From positions 1 to 64,000 of the forward strand of contig NZ_JAAMRE010000021.1 of the NCBI RefSeq assembly GCF_013522705.1: 64,000 nucleotides of DNA. Direction: 5' to 3'. Each line of letters starts with the position of its first letter. Position 1 is the stretch's first letter. The notes beneath the pieces are model-generated. The model worked only from the letters and a program-made list of their open reading frames with translations. It was not told where the DNA came from and made no database searches. Of the stretch, positions 1 through 7,820 are shown in pieces. The position numbers and the translations under genes were made by a program. The DNA is from Pseudomonas lurida (GTDB lineage Bacteria > Pseudomonadota > Gammaproteobacteria > Pseudomonadales > Pseudomonadaceae).

Positions 1-81
1 GGATTTCAACCATGGGGGTTTATGGCGGACGAGTGGTGTTTATCGGTCTGACACCCATTTCAGAGCACTGCAAAACCAAAA

Positions 82-169
82 GTGGGAGGGGACTTGCCCC
101 CGATGGCGGTGTATCAGTCACCGAAAATATTGACTGATCTACCGCTATCGGGGGCAAGCCCTCTCCCAC
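82..169. repeat. REPIN (two inverted REP elements, GTGGGAGGGG type)
   Basis: Left arm 82-110 begins GTGGGAGGGGACTTGCCCCC. Right arm 141-169 is its near-perfect reverse complement, ending GGGCAAGCCCTCTCCCAC. A 30 bp spacer separates them. This is the layout of the group I REP doublets (REPINs) dispersed in P. fluorescens by RAYT transposases. It lies downstream of the SPOR-domain gene. Nothing else is recognisable in bases 1-193. Confidence 0.85.
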
Positions 170-193
170 ATTTATGCTGGTGTGTCTTCGAAA

Positions 194-895
194 TCAGCGG
201 CTCTGGCGCTGTTGTAACAACAGGTTGCTAAACCCGGCCCCGGCCAATTGCTTCTGCGCCACGGTCAGCTGTTCGCGGTTGCTGAACGGCCCTACCAGCA
301 CGCGATACCAGGTCGCGTCCTTCACCGTGCCGGACTCCACGGTCACCGTCTGGCCCAGCAGGATGATCTGCGCACGCACGCGATCGGCGTCCGCCTGTTT
401 CGGGAACGAACCGGCCTGCAGGAAGAACTTGGTCACCGGTGCCGCCTTGGTCTCGGCGACCGGTGGTGCCGGCGGCGGGGTGATGCCGGCCAGCGCTGCC
501 TGGGCGCGTGCGGTATCGATCTTGGCGGCTTCGGCCGGGGTGACCGGGGTGGTCGGCACTTGCGGCGTCGGCAGGGTTTTTTCCGGGACGGCGTCGGGCG
601 GGACGATCACTTCCGATTCCGGCAGCAGCGTATAGAAGTCGTATTTGGGCTTCACCGGTGCGGTCGGGCTCGGGGCGGTCTTGTTGGCTTCGGCGATCTT
701 CGAGGCTTTCTGCTGTTCCTGCTTGACCCGTTTGACGTCATCGCCCTGACCCGGGTCCAGCTTCATCAGAAACACCACAAACGCACCGACCGTGAGGCCG
801 ATAGCCATCCACAACCAGCCCGGGATCGGCTTCTTCGCCGGGGCCTGGTAGCGGCTCGCGCCGCGCTTGGGTGCAGGTTTTTTCTTGGCAGCCAA
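194..895 (-). CDS. SPOR-domain inner-membrane protein (FtsN-like)
   Basis: This 233-residue bitopic protein has a basic cytoplasmic N-terminus (AAKKKPAPKRG), one membrane segment at about residues 26-45, a long Pro/Ala/Thr-rich periplasmic linker, and a C-terminal SPOR domain at about 155-230. SPOR domains bind denuded septal peptidoglycan, so a role at the division site, like FtsN, is inferred. The start is TTG at 895, two bases after the argS stop (TAAGTTG), so it is almost certainly co-transcribed with argS and translated by coupling. The same pair is found in other pseudomonads. FtsN identity is not proven, because short SPOR proteins with this layout are numerous. Confidence 0.85.
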   Translation of the reverse strand: MAAKKKPAPKRGASRYQAPAKKPIPGWLWMAIGLTVGAFVVFLMKLDPGQGDDVKRVKQEQQKASKIAEANKTAPSPTAPVKPKYDFYTLLPESEVIVPPDAVPEKTLPTPQVPTTPVTPAEAAKIDTARAQAALAGITPPPAPPVAETKAAPVTKFFLQAGSFPKQADADRVRAQIILLGQTVTVESGTVKDATWYRVLVGPFSNREQLTVAQKQLAGAGFSNLLLQQRQSR

Positions 896-896
896 C

Positions 897-2633
897 TTAC
901 ATACGCTCCAGGGTTTCCAGGCCCAACAACTCCAGGCCTTGCTTGAGGGTCCGTCCAGCCAGTGCGGCCAGGCGCAGGCGACTCTGCTTCTGGGCTTCGT
1001 CGTCGGCGGTGAGGATCGGGCAGTTCTCGTAGAAGCTGGAGAACAACCCGGCTACTTCGTACAAATAGGTGCACAGGATATGCGGCGTGCCTTTTTCGCC
1101 AACGCTGTTCAGCACTTCGCCGAACTGCGCCAGCTTGGCGGCCAGGTCCTGTTCATGGGGCGCGTCCAGCACGATCCGGCCTTCGACCTGGCTGAAGTCC
1201 TTGCCCAGTTTGCGGAACACACCGGCCACGCGGGTGTAGGCATACAGCAGGTACGGCGCGGTGTTGCCTTCGAAGTTGAGCATCAGGTCGAAGTTGAAGC
1301 TGTAGTCGCTGGTGCGGTGCTTGGACAGGTCGGCGTACTTCACCGCGCCGATGCCTACTACGCGGGCGATATTGCGCAAGTCGGCCTCGGCCAGCTCCGG
1401 GTTCTTTTCCTTCACCAGGTTGTAGGCCCGTTCCTGGGCTTCGTTAAGCAGGTCGATCAGCTTGACGGTGCCGCCATCGCGGGTCTTGAACGGTCGGCCG
1501 TCGGCGCCGTTCATGGTGCCGAAGCCCATGTGTTCCATGTGCATCGGGTGGGTAACGAACCCGGCGCGGCGTGCCACCTCGAACACCTGTTGGAAGTGCA
1601 GGGCCTGGCGCTGGTCGACGAAGTACAACGCACGGTCCGCCTTGAGCACGCCGCTGCGGTAGCGCACGGCCGCCAGGTCGGTGGTGGCGTACAGATAGCC
1701 GCCATCGGCCTTGACGATGATCACCGGCAGCGGCTCGCCGTCGGCGGTCTTGAATTCTTCGAGGAACACGCACTGCGCGCCGTTGCTCTCCACCAGCAAA
1801 CCCTTGGCTTTGAGGTCGTTGACCACATTGATCAGGTCGTCGTTATAGGCGCTCTCGCCCATCACGTCGGCCATGGTCAACTTGACGTTGAGCAGCTCGT
1901 AGATTTCCTGGCAGTGGGACAGCGAGATATCGCGGAAGCGATTCCACAGGTCCAGGCATTCCTCGTCGCCGGCCTGCAGCTTGACCACCAGGCCACGGGC
2001 GCGGTCGGCGAACGCTTCGGATTCGTCGAAGCGCTTCTTGGCGGCGCGGTAGAAGTTTTCCAGGTCCGACAGCTCATTGCTGGTGATCGGATTTTCCTGC
2101 AGGTAGGCCATCAGCATGCCGAACTGGGTACCCCAGTCGCCGACGTGGTTCTGGCGAATCACGGTGTCGCCGAGGAACTCCAGCACCCGTGCCACGCCGT
2201 CGCCGATGATGGTCGAGCGCAGGTGGCCGACGTGCATCTCTTTAGCCAGGTTGGGCGCCGACAGGTCGATGACCACGCGTTGGATGTCGCCGGCCTTGCG
2301 CGCGCCGATACGGGCATCGGCCAGCGCGGCGTCCAGGCGCGAGGCCAGGGCCTGGGTGTTCTGGAAGATATTGATAAAGCCCGGGCCTGCGATCTCGGCC
2401 TTGCTCACCTGCGGGTCGGCGGGCAGGGCGGCGATGATTTTCTCCGCCAGGTCGCGCGGCTTCATGCCGGCCGGCTTGGCCAGCATCATCGCAATATTGC
2501 TGGCGAAGTCGCCGTGGGTCTTGTCACGGGTGTTCTCCACCTGGATCGCCGGCGTCAGGCCTTCAGGCAACACACCTTCGTTGACGAGTTGGGTGAGGGC
2601 TTGTTGGATCAGCTGGCGAATGGTGTCTTTCAT
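897..2633 (-). CDS. argS: Arginyl-tRNA synthetase
   Basis: Class Ia synthetase that charges tRNA-Arg in the cytoplasm (578 aa, normal length). An N-terminal Add1-type domain (about 1-110) is followed by the Rossmann catalytic core with the HIGH-type motif HVGH at about 134-137. The anticodon-binding domain is C-terminal and ends in the conserved LERM. As in most ArgRS, a KMSKS-type signature is degenerate (PFKTRDG). ATG at 2633 was chosen over an in-frame start 147 bases upstream because the family starts at MKDTIRQL and an AGAGAAC purine tract precedes it. It heads a two-gene unit with the SPOR protein. Confidence 0.97.
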   Translation of the reverse strand: MKDTIRQLIQQALTQLVNEGVLPEGLTPAIQVENTRDKTHGDFASNIAMMLAKPAGMKPRDLAEKIIAALPADPQVSKAEIAGPGFINIFQNTQALASRLDAALADARIGARKAGDIQRVVIDLSAPNLAKEMHVGHLRSTIIGDGVARVLEFLGDTVIRQNHVGDWGTQFGMLMAYLQENPITSNELSDLENFYRAAKKRFDESEAFADRARGLVVKLQAGDEECLDLWNRFRDISLSHCQEIYELLNVKLTMADVMGESAYNDDLINVVNDLKAKGLLVESNGAQCVFLEEFKTADGEPLPVIIVKADGGYLYATTDLAAVRYRSGVLKADRALYFVDQRQALHFQQVFEVARRAGFVTHPMHMEHMGFGTMNGADGRPFKTRDGGTVKLIDLLNEAQERAYNLVKEKNPELAEADLRNIARVVGIGAVKYADLSKHRTSDYSFNFDLMLNFEGNTAPYLLYAYTRVAGVFRKLGKDFSQVEGRIVLDAPHEQDLAAKLAQFGEVLNSVGEKGTPHILCTYLYEVAGLFSSFYENCPILTADDEAQKQSRLRLAALAGRTLKQGLELLGLETLERM

Positions 2634-2743
2634 GGTGTTCTCTTTCGACCGCAAGCGGCGGCGCGCGATGCGCAGGTGGAAAAACTGGGCATTATCCGTG
2701 GCGGGGGCGGGCTTGCCAACCTTCGCGGGACCTGTGGCCAGGC

Positions 2744-4963
2744 TTAATACAAATCTACCGGGTCTACGTCCAACGACCATCTCACCTGGCGACCGCTTGG
2801 CATTTGCTCCAGCGCAAGTAACCAGCTACTTAACAGGCGATGCAAGGGCGCACGTGACGTTGCTTGCAAAAGCAGTTGAGCACGATAACGTCCGGCGCGG
2901 CGTTCCATGGGCGCGGGCACCGGGCCGAGCAGTTCGATGCCGGTCAGACCCAGCTCGCCGAGCAAACGTTCGGCGGCGCTGCAGGCTTCATCCAGAAAAC
3001 CTTCGGCCTGCCCGGGTTTATGAGCCTCGGCGCGCAGCAGCGCCAAGTGCGCGAATGGCGGCAGGCCGGCGGAACGACGCTCGCTCAGGGCCTGTTCGGC
3101 AAAGGCAAAATAACCTTGTTCGGTCAGCTGGATCAGCAACGGATGGTCGGCCAGGTGCGTCTGGATGATCACTCGCCCAGGCTCCTCGGCGCGTCCCGCG
3201 CGGCCGGCGACTTGCACGATCAACTGGGCCATGCGTTCGCTGGCACGGAAATCCCCGGAAAACAGGCCGCCGTCGGCGTCCAGGATCGACACCAGCGTCA
3301 CCCGAGGGAAGTGATGACCCTTGGCGAGCATCTGCGTGCCCACGAGGATGCACGGCTGGCCCTTCTGGATCGTGGCGAACAGCTGGTTCATCGCGTCTTT
3401 GCGCGAGGTGCTGTCGCGGTCGACCCGCAGCACCGGGTAGTCAGGGAACAGAATGCCCAGGCGCTCCTCGGCGCGCTCGGTACCCGCGCCGACCGGTCGC
3501 AGGTCCACTTTGCCGCATTGCGGGCAGTGGCGTGGCACCCGTTCCACGTGGCCGCAGTGATGGCAACGCAACTCGCCGTAGCGCTGATGCACGGTCATGC
3601 GCGCATCGCAGCGTTCGCACTCGGACATCCAGCCGCAGTCATGGCACAGCAGGGTGGGGGCAAACCCGCGGCGGTTGAGGAACACCAGCACCTGCTGTCC
3701 GGCGGCGAGGGTCTGGCCGATGGCTTGCTGCATCGGCCCGGAAATGCCGCTGTCCAGTGGGCGACTTTTCACGTCCAACCGCAGGAAACGTGGTTGTTTG
3801 GCGCCACCGGCTCGCTCATTCAAGCGCAGGAGTCCGTAACGGCCGGTGTAGGCGTTGTGCAGGCTCTCCAGCGATGGCGTGGCCGAACCCAGCACAATCG
3901 GAATGTCTTCCTGGCGCGCGCGCACCAACGCCAGGTCGCGGGCGTGGTAGCGCAGGCCTTCCTGCTGTTTATAGGAGCCGTCGTGCTCCTCGTCGATGAT
4001 GATCAGCCCAGGGTTTTTCATTGGCGTGAACAGCGCCGAACGGGTGCCGATAATGATATCGGCCTCGCCGTCCCGCGCCGCCAGCCAGGACTCCAGGCGC
4101 TCACGGTCGTTGACCGCCGAATGCACCAGGGCAATGCGTGCATTGAAGCGTTGTTCGAAGCGGGCCAGGGTTTGTGGGCCGAGGTTGATCTCCGGGATCA
4201 GCACCAGGGCTTGTTTGCCGGCCTGCAGGGTTTCACGGATCAGTTGCAGATAAACTTCGGTCTTGCCACTGCCGGTCACGCCGGCCAGCAGGAACGCATT
4301 GAAGCTGTCGAAGCCGGCGCGAATCGCTTCATAGGCGGCACGCTGTTCGGCATTCAACGGCAGTTCCGGCTGGGCCAGCCAGTGTTCGTGGCGGGCGTCG
4401 GGGGCATGCTTGCGGATTTCCACCTGCACCAGGCCTTTGGCGAGCAGCAGGTCGAGGCTGTCCTTGCTCAGCATTAGCTTGCTCAACAATTGATGCGCCA
4501 CGCCATGGGGGTGTTGAGCCAGCGTCGCCAGGGCTTCACGCTGGCGCGGGGCGCGGGCGATGCGTGGGTCGTCCAGGCGCGCGCCGGGCACCGTCGACCA
4601 GAAACGTTCCTGGCGCGCCTCGGCCAGTTCGCCCTGGCGCAGCAGAACCGGCAGCGCCCAGCTCAAGGTATCGCCCAGGCTGTGCTGGTAATACTGCGCG
4701 GTCCACAGGCATAGCTTGAACAGCGCAGGCGGCAGCGGCGGGGTGGCGTCGAGGATCGCCACGGCCGGCTTGAGTTTCTCGGCCGGCACCTCGCTGTGGT
4801 CGGCCACTTCCACCAGGATCCCGATCATTTCCCGACGGCCGAACGGCACACGCACGCGCATCCCCGGCTGCAACTGCGCACGCAGCACGCCGGCCGGCGC
4901 ACGGTAATCGAACAGGCGGCGCAGGGGCGAGGGCAGGGCGAGGCGCAAAATGGCGTCGGGCAC
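2744..4963 (-). CDS. priA: Primosomal protein N' (replication restart helicase PriA)
   Basis: 739-residue superfamily 2 DNA helicase that recognises stalled forks and reloads DnaB. Visible elements: an N-terminal 3'-end-binding domain, Walker [13 protein letters not shown], the DEEH box ([13 protein letters not shown]), and a zinc-binding module with paired Cys ([13 protein letters not shown], then CHHCG and CPQCG). The helicase C-terminal motif is [10 protein letters not shown]. The start is GTG at 4963 with only a weak ribosome-binding site. It is transcribed away from rpmE and toward argS; 110 bases separate it from the argS start. Confidence 0.97.
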   Translation of the reverse strand: MPDAILRLALPSPLRRLFDYRAPAGVLRAQLQPGMRVRVPFGRREMIGILVEVADHSEVPAEKLKPAVAILDATPPLPPALFKLCLWTAQYYQHSLGDTLSWALPVLLRQGELAEARQERFWSTVPGARLDDPRIARAPRQREALATLAQHPHGVAHQLLSKLMLSKDSLDLLLAKGLVQVEIRKHAPDARHEHWLAQPELPLNAEQRAAYEAIRAGFDSFNAFLLAGVTGSGKTEVYLQLIRETLQAGKQALVLIPEINLGPQTLARFEQRFNARIALVHSAVNDRERLESWLAARDGEADIIIGTRSALFTPMKNPGLIIIDEEHDGSYKQQEGLRYHARDLALVRARQEDIPIVLGSATPSLESLHNAYTGRYGLLRLNERAGGAKQPRFLRLDVKSRPLDSGISGPMQQAIGQTLAAGQQVLVFLNRRGFAPTLLCHDCGWMSECERCDARMTVHQRYGELRCHHCGHVERVPRHCPQCGKVDLRPVGAGTERAEERLGILFPDYPVLRVDRDSTSRKDAMNQLFATIQKGQPCILVGTQMLAKGHHFPRVTLVSILDADGGLFSGDFRASERMAQLIVQVAGRAGRAEEPGRVIIQTHLADHPLLIQLTEQGYFAFAEQALSERRSAGLPPFAHLALLRAEAHKPGQAEGFLDEACSAAERLLGELGLTGIELLGPVPAPMERRAGRYRAQLLLQATSRAPLHRLLSSWLLALEQMPSGRQVRWSLDVDPVDLY

Positions 4964-5081
4964 GCAGGGAGTCTCTTATAAAGGCAGGCGGTGGCGCAGG
5001 GGCGCGAGCCTAGCAGAGGAGGGCGTTAATGGGTATGCCGTGGTTTTCTGATGAAAGGGGCTTTTCTGGCATAGGGGCCGC

Positions 5082-5109
5082 TTGCGCGATTACAAAGGTC
5101 TGGTAGAAT
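5082..5109 (+). promoter_or_regulatory. Predicted sigma70 promoter of rpmE
   Basis: TTGCGC at 5082-5087 and TAGAAT at 5104-5109 are separated by 16 bases, about 70 bases before the rpmE ATG. A 6-bp hairpin (TCGACA/TGTCGA, 5134-5149) lies in the leader. Judged by sequence match only. Confidence 0.5.
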
Positions 5110-5179
5110 CCGCGGCCTAATTACGTGCGGTATTCGACAATAGTGTCGAGTGGCGGCACGCTAGCCAGAGGAAGTCACC

Positions 5180-5413
5180 ATGAAAGCCGATATCCATCCA
5201 GCGTACGAAACCATCGAAGTGACCTGCAGCTGCGGCAACAAGTTCGAAACTCGTTCGAACCTGTGCAAGCCACTGGGTACTGACGTATGCAACGAGTGCC
5301 ACCCGTTCTACACCGGTAAGCAGAAAACTCTGGACACCGGCGGCCGTGTACAGCGCTTCGCAGATCGCTTTGGTGCTTTCGGCAAGAAGCCTGCTGCTAC
5401 TCCAGCAGAGTAA
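5180..5413 (+). CDS. rpmE: 50S ribosomal protein L31 (zinc-binding form)
   Basis: 77-residue ribosomal protein L31 bridging the large subunit to the small-subunit head. It is the Cys-containing zinc form: CSCG near residue 16-18 and [10 protein letters not shown] around 36-45. The ribosome-binding site AGAGGAAG lies just before ATG 5180. It is monocistronic in appearance: a promoter lies upstream, and two hairpins overlap the beginning of the next gene. Pseudomonads may also carry a Zn-free L31 paralogue elsewhere; none is in this window. Confidence 0.97.
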   Translation: MKADIHPAYETIEVTCSCGNKFETRSNLCKPLGTDVCNECHPFYTGKQKTLDTGGRVQRFADRFGAFGKKPAATPAE

Positions 5414-5418
5414 GGTTC

Positions 5419-5437
5419 AAAAGCCTTATGGGCTTTT
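5419..5437 (+). other. Hairpin with the nuclease start codon in its loop
   Basis: A perfect 7-bp stem (AAAAGCC 5419-5425 with GGCTTTT 5431-5437) encloses the loop TTATG. The ATG at 5428-5430 is the predicted nuclease start codon. It lies 6 bases after the rpmE stop and may act both as a terminator-like hairpin and as a block on translation of the next gene. Confidence 0.6.
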
Positions 5438-6234
5438 ACCTGTGGTTGAAGAAGGCGTCCCTTGTGGGCGCCTTTTTTGTGCCTGGGATTTGGCTGTCGG
5501 CCGTTCAAGCGCAGGCCTTTTGCAGCGCGCCGGCGTCCTTGGTGCAGGTGCAGGTGGCGCGGGTGGTGGATGGCGACACCGTGCGTCTCAGCGATGGTCG
5601 CAGCGTGCGCATGATTGGCCTCAATGCGCCGGAAATCGGCCAGAAGGGGCGCCCTGACGAGCCATTCGCAGTCGCCGCGCGCCAGCGTCTGCAGGCGTTG
5701 GTGCAGGCCAGTGGCGGGCGGGTCGGCCTGGTGCCGGGACGTGAGGCCAAGGATCGCTACGGGCGAACCCTGGCCCATCTATACGGCGCCGATGGCCGCA
5801 ACCTGGAAGCGCAGTTGCTCGCCGACGGCCTGGGGTTTCAGGTCGCGGTCGCGCCGAATGTCGACCTGGTGACATGCCAGCAGGCTGCCGAAGCCAGCGC
5901 GCGCAATGCGCAAAAGGGGTTGTGGCGCCAATCGCCGGTGCGCACGGTGGCACACGTCAAACGTTCCGGATTCGCCGTGATCAGTGGGCAAGTTCGCGGT
6001 ATCGAACGCAACCGTGGCGGAATCTGGATCGAGTTGCAGGGCTCATTGGTATTACGCATTGCGCCCGATCTGGCCGGGCACTTCGACAGTCGCCTGCTGA
6101 AGAATCTGCAGGGCGAGACCGTCGAGGCTCGAGGCTGGGTGCAGGATCGCGCCCGGCGCGGTGGCATTAAAACTCATCAGGCGCGTTGGTTATTGCCACT
6201 GACCGATCCCGGCATGCTGAAAGTGCATCGCTGA
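5428..6234 (+). CDS. Secreted thermonuclease-family (SNase-like) protein
   Basis: 268 residues. The N-terminal signal peptide (about 1-29, ending VQAQA) predicts export to the periplasm or beyond. An SNase fold follows, with the hallmark active-site pieces: VVDGDTVRL, RMIGLNAPEIG and KDRYGRTLAHLY. These provide the Arg, Glu and Arg that staphylococcal nuclease uses to cleave phosphodiesters with Ca2+. A further domain of about 90 residues at the C-terminus resembles an OB-fold. Cys at about 32 and 151 could pair. The gene follows rpmE by 14 bases; its first codons overlap two terminator-like hairpins, so expression is probably limited by read-through or has a different start. No downstream in-frame ATG before the signal peptide end is convincing. 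Confidence 0.85.
   Translation: MGFYLWLKKASLVGAFFVPGIWLSAVQAQAFCSAPASLVQVQVARVVDGDTVRLSDGRSVRMIGLNAPEIGQKGRPDEPFAVAARQRLQALVQASGGRVGLVPGREAKDRYGRTLAHLYGADGRNLEAQLLADGLGFQVAVAPNVDLVTCQQAAEASARNAQKGLWRQSPVRTVAHVKRSGFAVISGQVRGIERNRGGIWIELQGSLVLRIAPDLAGHFDSRLLKNLQGETVEARGWVQDRARRGGIKTHQARWLLPLTDPGMLKVHR
5452..5478 (+). terminator. Intrinsic terminator of rpmE inside the nuclease signal-peptide codons
   Basis: AAGGCG-T-CCC pairs with GGG-CGCCTT across the loop TTGT, and a run of six T ends at 5478. This is a standard Rho-independent terminator placed about 40 bases after the rpmE stop. It is coding for residues 9-17 of the nuclease precursor. Confidence 0.7.
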
Positions 6235-6324
6235 TAAAAAGTTGTAGACATTTTTTAAGTGGATTGTGAACAGTCAAGCCCTTGTATCCCGTGGCCTTAG
6301 ACCAAAGTACGGCGCTTTGGGGCC

Positions 6325-6353
6325 TTGACACCGGTGACTGCCCAGTCTTGTAG
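6325..6353 (+). promoter_or_regulatory. Predicted promoter of the malic enzyme gene
   Basis: A perfect -35 TTGACA (6325-6330) lies 17 bases from a weak -10 TTGTAG (6348-6353). A CCAAAG/CTTTGG inverted repeat at 6302-6320 directly upstream could be an activator or repressor site. Sequence match only. Confidence 0.45.
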
Positions 6354-6415
6354 GGACTTTGCGACACGCGTATCCTCGGCGGTCCGTCGACCAACAGTAA
6401 AAGCGGAATGCCGAT

Positions 6416-7684
6416 ATGTCTGATTTGAAAACTGCCGCTCTCGAATATCATGCCCATCCTCGTCCAGGAAAGCTGAGTGTAGAGCTCACCAAAGCCACCG
6501 CCACCGCCCGCGACCTGTCGCTGGCTTACAGCCCTGGCGTGGCCGAGCCCGTACGTGAAATCGCTCGCGACCCCGAGCTGGCGTACAAGTACACCGGCAA
6601 AGGCAACCTGGTTGCAGTAATTTCCGATGGCACCGCGATTCTCGGCCTGGGCAACCTCGGCCCATTGGCATCCAAGCCGGTCATGGAAGGTAAAGGCGTG
6701 CTGTTCAAGCGCTTTGCCGGCATCGACGTGTTCGACATCGAAGTCGATTCCGAAAGCCCGCAGGCCTTCATCGACACGGTCAAGCGCATTTCCATCACCT
6801 TCGGTGGCATCAACCTGGAAGACATCAAGGCGCCTGAGTGCTTCGAGATCGAAAAGGCCCTGATCGAACAGTGCGACATTCCGGTATTCCACGATGACCA
6901 GCACGGCACCGCGATCGTGACCGCGGCCGGCATGATCAATGCGCTGGAAATCGCCGGCAAAACCCTGGCTGACGCCAAGATCGTCTGCCTGGGTGCCGGT
7001 GCGGCGGCCATCTCCTGCATGAAGTTGATCGTCAGCATGGGCGCCAAGCTGGAAAACATCTACATGGTCGACAGCAAGGGCGTTATCCAGTCCGAGCGTA
7101 CCGACCTGAACCAGTACAAGGCGATGTTTGCCCACCCGTCCTCCAAGCGCACCCTGGCTGACGCGCTGAACGGCGCTGACGTATTCGTCGGCCTGTCCGG
7201 CCCGAACCTGCTGAGCGCCGAAGGCCTCAAGTCCATGGCAGCCAACCCGATCGTGTTCGCCTGCTCCAACCCAGACCCTGAAATCGCGCCGGAACTGGCT
7301 CACGCCACCCGCAGCGACGTGATCATGGCCACCGGTCGTTCGGACTACCCGAACCAGGTCAACAACGTATTGGGCTTCCCGTTCATCTTCCGTGGTGCTC
7401 TGGACGTTCGCGCCAAGCGCATCAACGAAGAAATGAAAGTAGCGGCCGCCAACGCCCTGCGTGAACTGGCCAAGCTGCCGGTGCCTCAGGACGTGTGCGA
7501 CGCCTACGGTGGCGCCAAGCTGGAATTCGGACGTGAGTACATCATCCCGAAACCAATGGACAAGCGCCTGATCACCCTGATCTCCGACGCCGTGGCCAAG
7601 GCTGCGATCGAGACCGGTGTGGCGACCCTGCCGTATCCGAAAAACTACCCGCTGCAGAGCGTGGATGATGTGTTCAACGGCTAA
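6416..7684 (+). CDS. maeB: NAD(P)-dependent malic enzyme
   Basis: Oxidative decarboxylation of malate to pyruvate with NAD(P)H production. At 422 aa it is the short form: malic N-domain (about 1-160) and NAD-binding domain (about 160-400), without the phosphotransacetylase-like C-terminal domain that makes E. coli MaeB about 759 aa. Conserved blocks are YSPGVAEPVREI, the metal/substrate segment VFHDDQHGTAIV and the Rossmann loop GAGAAAISC. The ATG at 6416 has a purine-rich site (AGCGGAA) upstream. It stands alone, bounded by its own promoter and a strong bidirectional terminator. Cofactor choice cannot be settled from sequence alone. Confidence 0.93.
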   Translation: MSDLKTAALEYHAHPRPGKLSVELTKATATARDLSLAYSPGVAEPVREIARDPELAYKYTGKGNLVAVISDGTAILGLGNLGPLASKPVMEGKGVLFKRFAGIDVFDIEVDSESPQAFIDTVKRISITFGGINLEDIKAPECFEIEKALIEQCDIPVFHDDQHGTAIVTAAGMINALEIAGKTLADAKIVCLGAGAAAISCMKLIVSMGAKLENIYMVDSKGVIQSERTDLNQYKAMFAHPSSKRTLADALNGADVFVGLSGPNLLSAEGLKSMAANPIVFACSNPDPEIAPELAHATRSDVIMATGRSDYPNQVNNVLGFPFIFRGALDVRAKRINEEMKVAAANALRELAKLPVPQDVCDAYGGAKLEFGREYIIPKPMDKRLITLISDAVAKAAIETGVATLPYPKNYPLQSVDDVFNG

Positions 7685-7692
7685 GCCGTAGA

Positions 7693-7735
7693 CCCATAAA
7701 AAAACCCGGCTAAGAACGCCGGGTTTTTTTATGGG
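7693..7735. terminator. Bidirectional intrinsic terminator between maeB and mrcA
   Basis: Perfect 18-bp inverted repeat: CCCATAAAAAAACCCGGC at 7693-7710 and its complement at 7718-7735, with loop TAAGAAC. It has a T7 tract on both strands, so it can serve both convergent genes. Confidence 0.92.
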
Positions 7736-7740
7736 GAAGT

Positions 7741-7818
7741 TTCAAGCTGCAAGCGACAAGTTCAAGAACGGCACATCGCAGCTCTTAACTTGCCGCTTGT
7801 AGCTGACAGCTTGCCGCT
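7741..7818. repeat. Intergenic palindromic repeat, copy 1 (AAGCGGCAAG family)
   Basis: Imperfect dyad with arms rich in GCAAG/CTTGC. The right arm AACTTGCCGCTTGTAGCT is shared exactly with the repeat at 23671-23751. It is unrelated to the REP core seen elsewhere. It sits between convergent maeB and mrcA, reaching to within 3 bases of the mrcA stop. It is probably one of the dispersed non-coding repeats of P. fluorescens genomes. Confidence 0.7.
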
Positions 7819-7820
7819 CT

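Noticed and set aside
82-169. Repeats considered as CRISPR units
   Set aside because: The palindromes are paired and scattered singly, with no regular spacing of unique spacers and no cas genes.
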